Assembly: GCA_037957365.1 (NCBI GenBank)
Contig: JARHVA010002685.1
Span: forward strand, 1,899,501 to 1,963,500
Source of the DNA: Torreya grandis
Lineage: Eukaryota; Streptophyta; Pinopsida; Cupressales; Taxaceae
Direction of reading: 5' to 3'
Length of the DNA stretch: 64,000 nucleotides
The notes under the pieces are model-generated. The model was not told the DNA's origin and did no database searches. It was given only the letters and a program-made list of their open reading frames with translations. Numbering within the stretch: the stretch's first letter is position 1; each line of letters begins with the position of its first letter. The position numbers and the translations under genes were made by a program. Positions 9,801 to 21,130 of the stretch are shown here, piece by piece.

Positions 9801-11590
9801 TTACACCTTGGGACTTCATCAGTTTTGTTAGAGAGATTATGTGCTTACAACTTACCACCTTCTAGTCAACAAATAAACCATGTTGTCGAGACAATAGGAA
9901 TATGGTAGTGAAATAATCTACCTAAATATGTTATGATGTAAATTGATTTATATTTGCCAATATAAGCCCAAAATATTAAATAAATATATGGATATACACA
10001 ATGAGAATTAATCTAAAGTGATTCATGTTAAAAATTTTCAAAAGGAGGGATTAAGGTAGGGTAGAAAATAAAGTTCCCTTGCAACAACAAAGACCAACAA
10101 CTCTCCTTTGATTTATGTTATCAACCAAAATAACACCTAGTTGAAATTAGAATACTCAGATCTAATTCATATCTAGACTAACATTGGAATGATCTAAGGT
10201 TGTGGGATTCTTATATCTATATTAGACCTCTAGTTGTGAGGCTACTTCCTCTAAATATGTGAATTTAGAATCAATAACTAAAACTTTTAGATGTTGGGAT
10301 GAAAATATTAAGGAATAAAATAAAATTATTCTTCATATATAAAAAGATATTATGAACTTTGAAATTTTGGAAGACTTTATTACTTCAATGTCTTGACTAT
10401 CAACATATTTTCCAAGTCCTTTAAGTAGTTATAAGTGGAGATTTCATGGAATTGAATATTCAATTGAGTTTGGCTCTTTGAGGTCACCTCCAAAGTCCAC
10501 AACTTAATTCATTCCTTTTAGACTATCATCTTCTTCACATGTTCACCATTATTTCATTATGAAAATAAAGCTATCCTATATAGACCACTATGCATGATGT
10601 GATGTCCTTTGTATGGACTATGATCAGGTATAAATATGCTTTGGGAGTTTTGACAATATAAAAAGTACCCATGAGTTTATCTATCTATGATGATCTCTTA
10701 ACAATTGCATTACCTTACTTTGAGGTCTATACCTTTGAAGTCTCCATTAAGCATGGTTTACCCACTTGACTATAGTAGTGCTCTTGAAACTAGTTGTAGT
10801 TGTACATTTGTGTTTCTTTATCCCTATTTAAACCTCACATGTATCCTTATTGATATATATTTTGAGGTTATTCATCTCAATAATTCATGCATTTGATGGT
10901 CTAAATAGCCTCCACAAGCCTAAAAAAGGTCTTAAGACTACCAAACCCCTGACTATAGCATATTTTGAGTTGAAATCAAGCCTGAAGGTGTCTCAAGGAC
11001 ACTTTAATGATTGATTAAAGGATTATTTATTGGGATATTTTATGCACTTATTGTGCTCCATGTGTCACTAGGGAAGAAGGGGAAGGTAATAAACTCAATT
11101 TTAAATCTTGAAAGACTTGGGCTTGGAGTAGTGTATACAACTACTACTAGAAATAATAAAAATAATAGAGATGTGATCACCACTTTTAAAGTCTGCTAGA
11201 AGACCCTATTATAGGGACATTAGATGTTTATGCAGTGACATTTATTCTTGCTAATCTTTGTAAAATTATTTTAGTCTTTTCTAATTATCTCCCAAAATGT
11301 AAATGAATAATGGATATTTACAACATGAACTAAGCTAAAGTGATTCATCTGTGGATCCAATACTAAGTAGAGTAGGGTAGAAAAGAGATTGTGCTCAAGA
11401 TGATCAAAGATACCATTTTTTCTAACTTTTGAGGAAAAAACACATGAAACTATCATCTACCAATTCTAGAATAATGCTCAAAGCTAAATAAATGTAATTT
11501 AAGATTAAGAGGAAGGAAATGCATGTATAAAAACATAATTTGCATGAAAATTGCTCACTCAAAGTAAATTATATGACACATTCAATTGTA
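9801..11590. other. No gene seen
   Basis: Unassigned AT-rich DNA. Short frames (for example 10,705-10,896 and 11,011-11,199) have no recognisable motif and no repeated counterpart in the window. Confidence 0.45.
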
Positions 11591-11599
11591 AATGAGAAG

Positions 11600-11995
11600 A
11601 GAACAGAGCAAGTATACTATTAAATTAGTCAACCTACTATTAAAATCAGGGTAACAAATGCATAAAATGTGTGTTATTATCAAATTAGCTTGGGAAAAAA
11701 ACTATTACCCATATAAAAGTGTGATAATCATAAATCATAAAACACACACAAGAGAACACTATAGATAAACTCTCAAATTATTTGGCTCCTTGTATTAATT
11801 ATGGTAACAACTATTTTTAGGTTACAAATGAGGGGGACACCCCTATTTATAGCCTTAAAAATGACTAAGAAAAGTTTATGTGGGCCCAAAAAAGGAACCC
11901 AAATACAATAAAATGGCTAAAATGTAAGTGTAAGGCACTATTTGGTCAAATTTCATGACCACTCTAACTTGTTGGATTCCATCTTTGTGCCTCTT
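11600..11995 (-). mobile_element. LTR-like segment with TATA box
   Basis: The minus strand contains GGCTATAAATAGGGGTGTCC followed by CCCCTCATTTGTAA and a leader rich in short T runs, the usual look of a plant LTR around its transcription start. The TATA element is at 11,843-11,851. Neither outer end (TG...CA) could be fixed and no partner LTR was found, so limits are approximate. It lies downstream, in the minus direction, of the ORF remnant at 12.4-12.65 kb, as a 3' LTR would. Confidence 0.4.
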
Positions 11996-12398
11996 CTTCA
12001 TCACTTTATATAAGTGTAAGTCACTTCTCCTCTCATGGTAGTTCTAGTAGAATTTTTATTTATGTAAAGTTTCTCTATATTCCTGCGAGCTAATGACTAT
12101 ATTTCCTCCATTAATAACTCAATGGCCTATTGAGAGTCCTCGAGGTCAATGACATCTATAACCAGTTGATCCAAGATTTCTATAGCAGCTTCCTTAGTAG
12201 ATGTAGAGACAAGTGTAGGACATTGAGAGGGGCTAGGTTGTTTGATAGATTCCCATTTATTGGAGCTCAGAGGTAGGCTTTGTCTACTTGGATTAACCTC
12301 AAATATAGGTTTTCATGGCATATTCCTAATGATGGGAACATTGTCTTCTTCCTCCTCTTTTTCTTCCTCATAGTCGACATTAAACATGCTCCCATGAG

Positions 12399-12648
12399 TT
12401 AGGGATTCATAATATCCTCCTTCTTATTCTCCTTATAAATCCTTATTTCTATCTCAATATTCTTCCTTGTCACATTTCTTAGGACTACCTCATCATTAAT
12501 TGCATCTATGTAAATCAATTCATGCACCTCTTCTTGGTTCTTATATTTCATATCCACATCCTTTTTGAATTTGAAGAAGTACCTTGCAATGTTATTATTA
12601 GGGTCCCATGCCCTGAAATCATCCTTAGGAAATACGTATGAGTTTTTA
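12399..12648 (-). pseudogene. Open remnant of an unassigned repeat-borne ORF
   Basis: A stop-free minus-strand frame of just over 80 codons without an obvious ATG. It contains FPKDDFRAWDPNNNIARYFF, then KFKKDVDMKYKNQEEVHELI, then a Lys/Glu/Ile-rich helix-like end before a TAA at 12,399. The residue use is protein-like (charged, with spaced aromatics), unlike the surrounding random frames. I do not recognise the family. It sits between the satellite array and the LTR-like segment, in the same orientation as relic B, and could be the C-terminal part of the same element. Confidence 0.4.
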
Positions 12649-12659
12649 TGCCTTAAAGA

Positions 12660-13750
12660 TATTATAATGTCCTACCAATTGATACCTTGAAATAAAAATC
12701 TAATTTTGTGTATGTTCAAGGTATCTCCTAGGAAATATATTGAAAGAAAATTCTAATAGTGTGCATCAATGTTCTTTCCAAATAAATAGTTATCATGGTT
12801 ATATCAAATCCATTGAAATGGCATTTATAATCAACATGGAAGTTATTCCAAGGAACTTCAAGGTATATCCTTGGAGATACCTTGAAATAAAATTCCAATC
12901 ATGTGCATTTTTAAGGTATTTCCAAGGAGATATCTAGAAAGAAAATTCTAACAATGTGCATCAGGGTTATGAACCCAATAGAATGTTGTCATGGTTATCT
13001 CAAATCCATTATAAGGAAATTTATAATTAGAATGAAAGGTATTAGAAGGACCTTATATGTATCTTCTAGGATATACCTCTAAATAAAATTCCAATCATGT
13101 GCATGTTTAAGGTATCTCCCAAGAGATATCTCGAAGGAAAATTCCAATAGTGTGCATCAATGTTCTTGACAACTAAAAAGTTATCATGCTTATATCTAAT
13201 CCTTTGAAAGGAAATTTTCAATAAAAATGGAAGGTATTAAAATTCCATTATGGGTATCTCCTAGGAGGTAACTTTAAATAAAACTCCAATCATTTCCTAT
13301 TCAAGGTATCTCCTAGGAGATATCTCAAAAGAAAATTCCAATAGTGTGCATCAGTGTTCTTGCCAAATAAAACTTTGTCATGTTTAAATATAATCCCTTG
13401 TAAGGACATTTGAAATCAACATGGAAGGCATTACAATTTAAATTCAAGGTATATCTTAGGATATACCTTGAAATAAAATTCCAATCATGTGCATGTCCAA
13501 GGTATCTCTTAGTAGATATCTCGAAAGAAAATTCCAATAGTGTGCATCAATGTTCTTGCCAAACAAAAAGTTTTCATAGCTATATATAATACCTTGAAAA
13601 TACATTTTCAGTCAAAATGGAAGTTATTACAAGGCCCTTAGAGGTATATCTAAGGAGATACCTTGAAATTAAATTCCAATTATGTGCATGTTCAAGGTAT
13701 CTCCTAGGAGATATCTCAAAAGAAATTTCCAATAATGTGTAATAGTGTTT
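12660..13750 (+). repeat. 195-bp satellite array with two dyads per monomer
   Basis: The core AAGGTATCTCC... starts at 12,718, 12,913, 13,109, 13,303, 13,499 and 13,693: intervals 195, 196, 194, 196 and 194 bp. A second core sits about 143 bp after each and about 52 bp before the next. Each core is followed by GAAA-AAAATTCCAAT-(CAT/AGT)-GTGCAT, so the monomer itself seems to come from an unequal internal duplication. Between them runs CTTGCCAAATAAAAAGTTGT and CATGGTTATATCAAATCC. The core is close to a perfect palindrome. No protein coding is supported. Confidence 0.92.
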
Positions 13751-14763
13751 TTACCAAATAATTAACAATTTTAGTATTTATGAAAAACTAAAAAAAGTAT
13801 TATAATAGAAAATGAGAATAAAGAATTAAAATTATATTATAATTGCATATAACACCAATATCTCTTCATATTTTGATAGGACACCAAAGTACATAAGGTA
13901 AATTGCACAGAATACCCAATTTAACCTCTCAGGGGAGGCATTTGTTAAAGCATAAATGCTTCAAATAATAGCTCATAAACTCTCTATTATTCTAGATGAA
14001 TCTCTCTAGTTACCATTTATGGTCATCACATATGATACTTATAGACCAAAAACATCTGTTGTGGGTTGCAACCACTCACATAGATTTTAATTGCATGTCC
14101 ACAAATTTTGGATCTAAAACTTGCATGCCATTGTAACTGAAAAACTTGGCACATAATTCAATCATTTTGGCCAACTATCTCTTTCATTCTATTTCAACTC
14201 TTTCTCCCACTTATCTTTAACCTATAGTCCCTCAAAGCTTGGACATGTGGAAACTTTTTCATATTTTAACTATTTGATTCTTCCTTTTCATTTCAAAAAT
14301 TTGTTATCTTTTCTCAGCTATTTTGGTCCTTGGGGCCCACTATGTTGACACATGGTAGCTTTGTGATAAAATATTCCTTTTGATATTCAATTTCCCTTGG
14401 TAGAGGGTTGAAGTGACAAGTGGCATCATTTAATTTATTTGAGTCTTGAAGATTTTCTCCTATTTAATAAAAGAGACTCCTTCGAGGTTTAGTGCTCGCC
14501 ATTAGATTTTCCATTGTGATCCATATTGTCAATTTGCAACTAACCTTTTGAATCCAAAAAGAATCATTATTTATCCATGTGGTATCTCTACACTTAATTG
14601 ATGCTCTTTGATATTTGAATCTCTTTAAAAGAGTACTGAAGTGACAAGTGGAAATGTCCACTGTCATTAGAGTCTTAAAACCTTTATGAGGCTTTAACAA
14701 AAAGATTCATTTGACCCCACAAATTACAAAGACCCAAAATGTTATATAGTAGCCTATACTTAA

Positions 14764-14765
<2 letters not shown>
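13751..14765. other. No gene seen
   Basis: AT-rich stretch between the satellite and a (TA)n tract. The minus-strand frame at 14,464-14,700 has no recognisable motif. Confidence 0.4.

Positions 14766-14796
<31 letters not shown>
14766..14796. repeat. (TA)n microsatellite
   Basis: About 15 uninterrupted TA units. Confidence 0.95.
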
Positions 14797-14799
<3 letters not shown>

Positions 14800-15159
14800 T
14801 CAAGTATATAATAAAATGTAGAATTTTAATTCTATAGTTCATGATGACTAACTAGGGGATCTGGGCCTACATCAAAGAACTTCCATAAAATGCTCGAATC
14901 AAAATTTGATCAAAATTGTTTCTGCTTTATCTCACTCATAGCTTGTTCAACATAGCCCATAAATCAGCCCACTCTACCTCTAATGGATATTATTACTTTT
15001 TTAGAGATTGGAAAGCCTTGTGTAGCTCTATCATCTCCTTATGGGAGAATGCTTATATGTTTTGCACCATTGAATTTAACTTAAATTCCAATTTTTTGAT
15101 TGGAATCAAAATAATCTATACCTATGTGACTATTGAAGAATCAATGAAGGACTTGAAAA

Positions 15160-18100
15160 TCATTTGATCATTTTGTTTTGTAACCAACATATTTTGAATC
15201 TAGTCTTCCATCAGCATCATGCTATCATCTAAGAAAGGAGAAAGGAGTCCCAAATGGACCAATTATTCAATGTTCCCTTTGATCTCCTTTACCCCTTCCT
15301 TCAAAAGGTTAAGTAGATTCTTGCATTTGGATGCAACTTTGTTGCAGCTTAGAATCTCACTTACCTTTCCTACTACTACCTACCTATCTATAGAGTTTCA
15401 TCAAATGTATCATATAACTTTAAATTAGTAAATCTAATTTAGGTACCTTGATATCAATTTAAAGTAGGATATTCTCCATAGAAGAGTCTACTTTTACACA
15501 CAGAGTTTGAGCCTCATATATAAATTTTAATGCAGGATTCAAGTGGGTCATGTCTACTACTATTCTATTCTAACAAGAGACATAGAGTTCCATGACCATG
15601 ACCACAACTCTAGATGACTAGGGTCATTGGGCCAACTCATCTTTCAATTTTTCCACTTCTTCTTCAGAGTCCTTAAAGTTTTCCTGCTAGTTACCCTTTT
15701 CTACCTCAGTAACATTTAGATTTTTCTACAACTAAGCAACTTCTACTTCTTTGTCATTAACCCTCTTCTTATGGAGACTCTTTTCTTATTACAATAAGCT
15801 AATTGAGGTATTAGATAAATTTAGATCTTGCTATAAGGACTTCACTTTATCTTCTAAAGTATTCATGACTTTTTTAGACACCACCTCCTTAAAATCCTTA
15901 TTGAGCTAGGCCATCTCCTTATCCTTGGATTTGAGCTCCAAAGAATTATGGCTCATAGTTACTTGTGCCTCTAGCAAGACTAATTTTATGTTCAGTAGTT
16001 TTTCAAAGTCTATGATATATTCTATGGTAACCATAAATACAATTTAATTCATGAGATCCACTTTGTCTTGGGCTCTAAACTAAGTCAGATCCATGCCTAC
16101 TACACTCATTGTGTAGTTTTCAAGTTGCATTTACTCTAGTGGCTTATTGATAATTGGTATCATGTGAGTGATAGTGAGGGTATGTTGTTCATGGTCATAC
16201 AGTGACCTCATTTTTTGTGTTGCCATTACTTTACCTTCATTTTTCCTATGTTTCTCCCTTTTTGCATCTCTTGCCCTCTTGGTCCTGTCTAACTGATTAT
16301 GGAACTTGATTGGAGAAGTTACTACACCACCAATGAAAGGAGACCCATGGGGTAAACCATAAGTCACAATGATTACCTATTGGGGTTGGTATTGTGAATA
16401 ATATTGGATTTTCAAGACCCTAAGGGAAAAGGTTGGAAAATTTAATGGTTGGGAAGCAAAGGGGAATGGTGAACTTGATGGCATTAGTGTTTGAAGCAAC
16501 ATAGTTGAGAAGGTGGAGAATGATAAGATGTGTGAAGGAGGTGGCATTAATGTTAGAGTAAAAAATTATGGAGGAATCATGTACGAGGTAGTATCTACCT
16601 CTTTTTCTTTATCCCCTTCTTAAGATTCTACCTTCTATTTCTTCCTTTGATGGCTCTCTCAAGGATCTTCTATTTATGTTTGGGCTATCACAAGTTGTGA
16701 CGAATATAGTACCTCTTGTGTAGATAATGTTTCTTGGGAATAATATAATGGGGGCTCAACTATAGGGATTTTAGATGTAGACTAGACCACACTTTGTTTT
16801 TCCAACTCACTAACAGATGGTGGCCAATTTGAAGCTATATATACTATTGTAGATGTCTCTACCTCTTATGTCTCTTTTTGTATCTCTAAAAGGTTACTTG
16901 TATCTGGGCTAGAAGAAAGATTAGCATGATTATGAGAATCATCCCATAATTTTTCCCATTGTTTATCTATGGCTACATCTTCAAAATTCCTAGTATTTTA
17001 ACAAATTTCCTACCTATACTTCCAATAGGAAACTATTTTATATTTATCCCAACCCTCCCTAATCGAGGCCTATGTCAAACCTTTTGTCATAAATCTTATT
17101 GGGTCATAATTATGAAAGGGATGATAAAATGACTCCCATGGTGGAAGTGGGGTATCTTGAAGCTCAAGATACACATCTAGGGTATCTTTTTTGGAGGACC
17201 TTTTATCCTCAAAGAATTTCTTGCTCTCATGCTTAAAGGAAGTAGGGACTTTACTCTTGGTGAGCCAAGAAGTCATGAAACCATATGGATCATATTTTAA
17301 TTAATATTAAATGAGAACTAACCCATATGCAACTAGTTTATTTATCAAAAAAACTCTACTTACCTCTTGAACACTGTAATACCACCCCTAGTTAATGAGA
17401 TGACATGGAAGGCCCTATTCTTCCTCCCTTCTCCAAACTTAGAATCTATAGCCACTAATTATCAATCCATTTATAGACCCATAAATCTATTGGTTAAAAC
17501 TTTGGGAATCATAAAAGACTCCCCCAAAACCATGGACCCTAATACAAGAATGATGAGCTCCAAATAAAAAATCATAGGGGTGTTGGGAGTTAGACAAGAT
17601 GGTCCTAATGGAATCATTCATTCTATTGTTTATGCCCCTAGGATCCAAATACCCTAATATTGGTGCTATAAAACAATTAACAAACTCATAAACATCTGAT
17701 GACTCCAACAACACATGAGTCCATGTGAATATATGGATAACCTTCTGAGGTTTTGCTACCTCTGGGTCCCATAGGGTCAAAATTATATGTTGAAAAAATT
17801 AGGTATTCTAATATAAAATGAAGTGGAATAGATATGAGGAATACCTAAAAGTGGGATGAACCCTAAACTTTGCAAGCTACTAGCACAATGAGTAGGCAAT
17901 ATGCTCCACAAAATTGAACTTGTATACTTGTGTCTTGACAATAGTACTCATAAGGAAAAGAGCCACTAGTTACCAATCATGCACCATTTTATCACTATCT
18001 TCTACAAAAATGAAGGCAAACATCAAACATGCTTCTTGTGACTCTTCAGTCAACATGCCCAAATGAAAAGGTAGGGGTTGAGGTCTAGTAGTATCTTCTA

Positions 18101-18580
18101 CCAGACATAATTCCTTGTTTAAGAAAAGTTGTTTTTGGTGCACTTGAGACCATACATGTCTTATTTGAACTATATCATAGAAGCTAGCTGAATGATCATG
18201 ATATAAACCTAGCATGTCATGAATATCTTGTGGGTTGATCACTACTCTAATCAGTCCCTTTTGAATCATCACATTAACATAATAAATGTTTTGGGAAAAT
18301 AAGTCCAGCAATTTTGGGTATGGGCGAACTGTTGACACCATGTATTGGGTTAACCCTGATGTCCCAACCCTCATACATTCTTCCAAAGTCTTAGACTTGG
18401 TTTGATTTAACATTCTTCCATGTGCTACCTCCCTTAGGGTCTTAGTATTTTTTTTTATAATAGGGTCAAAAATCTCATTTGCATAATCAAGAATGAGGGA
18501 AGAATCTTTGTAAATACCTTTCATTGCTTCCCTAAGGAAGAATCTTTGTAAGACTTTGGTGGTGTTGATGTAGAAACCAT
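15160..18580 (-). pseudogene. Relic B of the repeat-borne protein (globular domain, Pro/Ser linker, coiled coil)
   Basis: Going down the minus strand there are open pieces at 18,524-17,970 (184 codons), 17,780-17,487 (97), 17,276-17,070 (68) and 16,367-16,131 (78), separated by stops and frameshifts. The first contains VINPQDIHDMLGLYHDHS and later LTEESQEACLMFAF; just beyond its stop, text such as YKFNFVEHIAYSLC continues the protein. Next comes a Ser/Thr/Pro-rich linker (about 16,950-16,400), then a Lys/Arg-rich block (DRTKRARDAKREKHRKNEGK). Last is a coiled-coil-like stretch (16,130-15,600) with several in-frame stops. The order of parts equals relics A and C. The 184-codon piece is the longest intact segment of this protein type here. 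I cannot name the family; a gag-like or plant-mobile-domain-like protein is possible. Confidence 0.5.
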
Positions 18581-18599
18581 TTTATTCTAAGAATCTTAG

Positions 18600-19690
18600 T
18601 TATGAGGATACTTTTTACTATTGTTTATCTCAAAACTTTGCTCACTCAGACTCAAATTACAATTATTCGCTTGGCTCTTAAGATAATTATATGCTCAAAG
18701 GTGAGGAAAATGAGACTCAAAATCTCTTTAAAAACTATTTCCTCCACAAAACATGAATTAATGATTCTCCTTGTGATCTGGGCAATAATTTAGGTGACAA
18801 TTCGGGTGACAGTTCCACCCCAATTGATGACAAAACTTCTGGGAGCCATAACTTTTGCACCATAGCTCCAATTGACTCACTGTTTGAACCATTGGAAAGA
18901 TAAGAATGAGGAAACCATTGTGAGATTGAAATGATATTTTCTCAATACATTTTTATCCCTAAAAACCCAATGGAAGTAACCCAAATTTCAATTTTACGAG
19001 TGCAGTCTAAAAATAGTAAGTTTCTAAAAATAGTAATTCCTCAAATTTGTATTGTTTTAAATATTGGAAGTCAAACCACTTAATCTCCCTCAATATTGGT
19101 GACCTTCCACATCCTCCCCATGCTTTCAAAATTTGTATAAATGAAGAGGTAACCTAGAATGTGAGGACAAACATCTCTTCCCAGAGATAAGCATATATTT
19201 GTATTGTGATCTTGAGTAATACTACATCTCTTCTAAGAGAATTCATTGTTACTATGTTATTTCTATGCTATTGAAATATTTATCAACCAGAACTTCTGAT
19301 TTTTGGATCACCTTGATGAAATAGTCACATCTCATTAAAAGGCTCTTAATTTGATACTCCAAGGCACTGATCATCAAATATCTGATATCCTTAACTCAAA
19401 ATTTGGATATGAGTTAGAGGTTTGCATCATGAAATTTGGATTTAGGATCAATCATCCCACTTATTTATGAGTGGACTTGTAAAAGGTGAAGTGTGGAGGA
19501 GAAAAGATGAGAATTTCATATATCTCATCATAGTTATACAAATTGTCCCTACAATTTTCTGTTTGGTTATATATTGTACTACATTTAATATTTAAAGTTT
19601 GACATAAGTAGGATATGAATTTAATTAGTTCATTCAGTTTCTATGTAATTTATTTTTGATTCTTTAACTTTTTGTTGTCTTACTTGGATG
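18600..19690. other. No gene seen
   Basis: AT-rich DNA upstream of relic B. The expected 5' LTR of a relic B element was looked for and not found. Confidence 0.4.
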
Positions 19691-19698
19691 AATAGTGC

Positions 19699-19830
19699 AA
19701 TTTTGAGTACAAAAACACATCCCATAGATGGGGTAATTTTGAGTAGAGGAACACATCCCAAGGATGGGGTAATTTGGAGTACAACAAAACATCCCAATGA
19801 GGGGTAATTTTGATAAGGAAACACATACTT
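19699..19830 (+). repeat. 36-bp minisatellite, about 3.5 copies
   Basis: Units of the type AATTTTGAGTAC-(AAA)AACACATCCCA-GATGGGGT start at 19,699, 19,735, 19,771 and 19,806. The length being a multiple of three keeps a minus-strand frame open through it, but the frame is only a by-product of the repeat. Confidence 0.88.
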
Positions 19831-20995
19831 TTTACAACTCTTTTAGCTACAATTTTGAGGATTCAATAAGTGATCTCTAACAATTGAAATCTTAGAGGAC
19901 ACTCCAAAGATGCTCTAGAATTACTTTTAATATGCTCTATATGTGCTCTGAATACATACATAGTATGATCCAAATAAGTATAAGAATGCTTCAAAGATAT
20001 GTACAGGGTGATCAGAAGACCTGTACCAGATGCTCTTAAGATATCTAGATGTGCACTAAAAACTAAAAAAATTGTGTAATACATGTTGCTAAGAGAAATT
20101 AGGAGCATTTTACTACAAAAATTTTGTTTGAAAAAAATAAAAAATTGATTGGATGCAAATGATAGCTGGAAAACAAAAAAAAGGAGTAGACATACAAATC
20201 TTCAGCCCCCTGCTACTTCCCACCACTAAAAAATTGCTCCCTAAATAATAGTTGCTCCTATATAATAGGTGAAAATATTTTATAAGTAATTTTTTAATAT
20301 ATAGTGATGCATGAGACCCATATACCAAAGAATATCATTGCAAGAGGGAAACATTTTCCACCTCAAATAATAATGCTAGGTGTTATTCAATCATTCATTC
20401 ATTAAATTTTATGAGGGAAAAGTTCACCACCCCGAAAAATGACTTTTCAACTTAGTCTAAAATAGAAACAATTCATAGTATTTAAATAGAGCCAATAGAT
20501 GAATGATGTGATGGGATAGAGATGATGGAACCATTGGAACCCTCTCACATCATGACTCTTTTTTACTATGAATATTTGCTTACAATTAATAAAAAAATGT
20601 TTGCTTTCTCCTCACATTGACCATTTGGGTCCCTATTGAATACAAGTAAGAGCTAAACAATCCTAATCACTACCATTTAATTATCTCAGTCATTTCATAA
20701 TAAAACCCTAGGTCTATCAAAATCTCACCAATTTCATAACTTAAAGTAGTAAATAATGAATAAAAGGTTTATGTGAAGCCAAACAAATCACACATTTTAG
20801 ATATAGTAAAATAATACATTATATATTATATTAGATACCTGAAAAGAAGCACCTCCAAAAATGATAGTGAAAATGGGGTCAAAGCTTCCACCACTAGCAC
20901 CATAGTTAACCTAACAGTCAATGAATGTTTTTTGGCCTTCAAAAGAGATAGAGAAAAACTAAGAGAAAATAATGGAAAGAGAAAAAGATAAACTT
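19831..20995. other. No gene seen
   Basis: Unassigned AT-rich sequence; the small minus-strand frames here lack recognisable motifs. Confidence 0.4.
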
Positions 20996-20999
20996 AAAC

Positions 21000-21130
21000 C
21001 TAATTTTGAAGCACGTGGGAAAATTATTTTAAAAAAATATTTTAATATTATTATTTAAACATAATAAACATTTAAAAATTAAACATATTAAACATTTAAA
21101 TAATTATTAAATATTATTAAACATATTAAA
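21000..21130. repeat. AT-rich tract with AAACATATTAAACATTTAAA-type direct repeats
   Basis: Almost pure A/T with repeated AAACAT and TTAAACATTTAAA words, ending where the 0.8-kb array begins. Confidence 0.7.

Noticed and set aside
12660..13750. Regular repeats with palindromic cores could suggest a CRISPR array.
   Set aside because: The sequences between cores are themselves repeated, the period is 195 bp, and the context is plant nuclear repeats.
14464..14700. 78-codon minus-strand frame.
   Set aside because: No motif, no second copy in the window and no supporting context.
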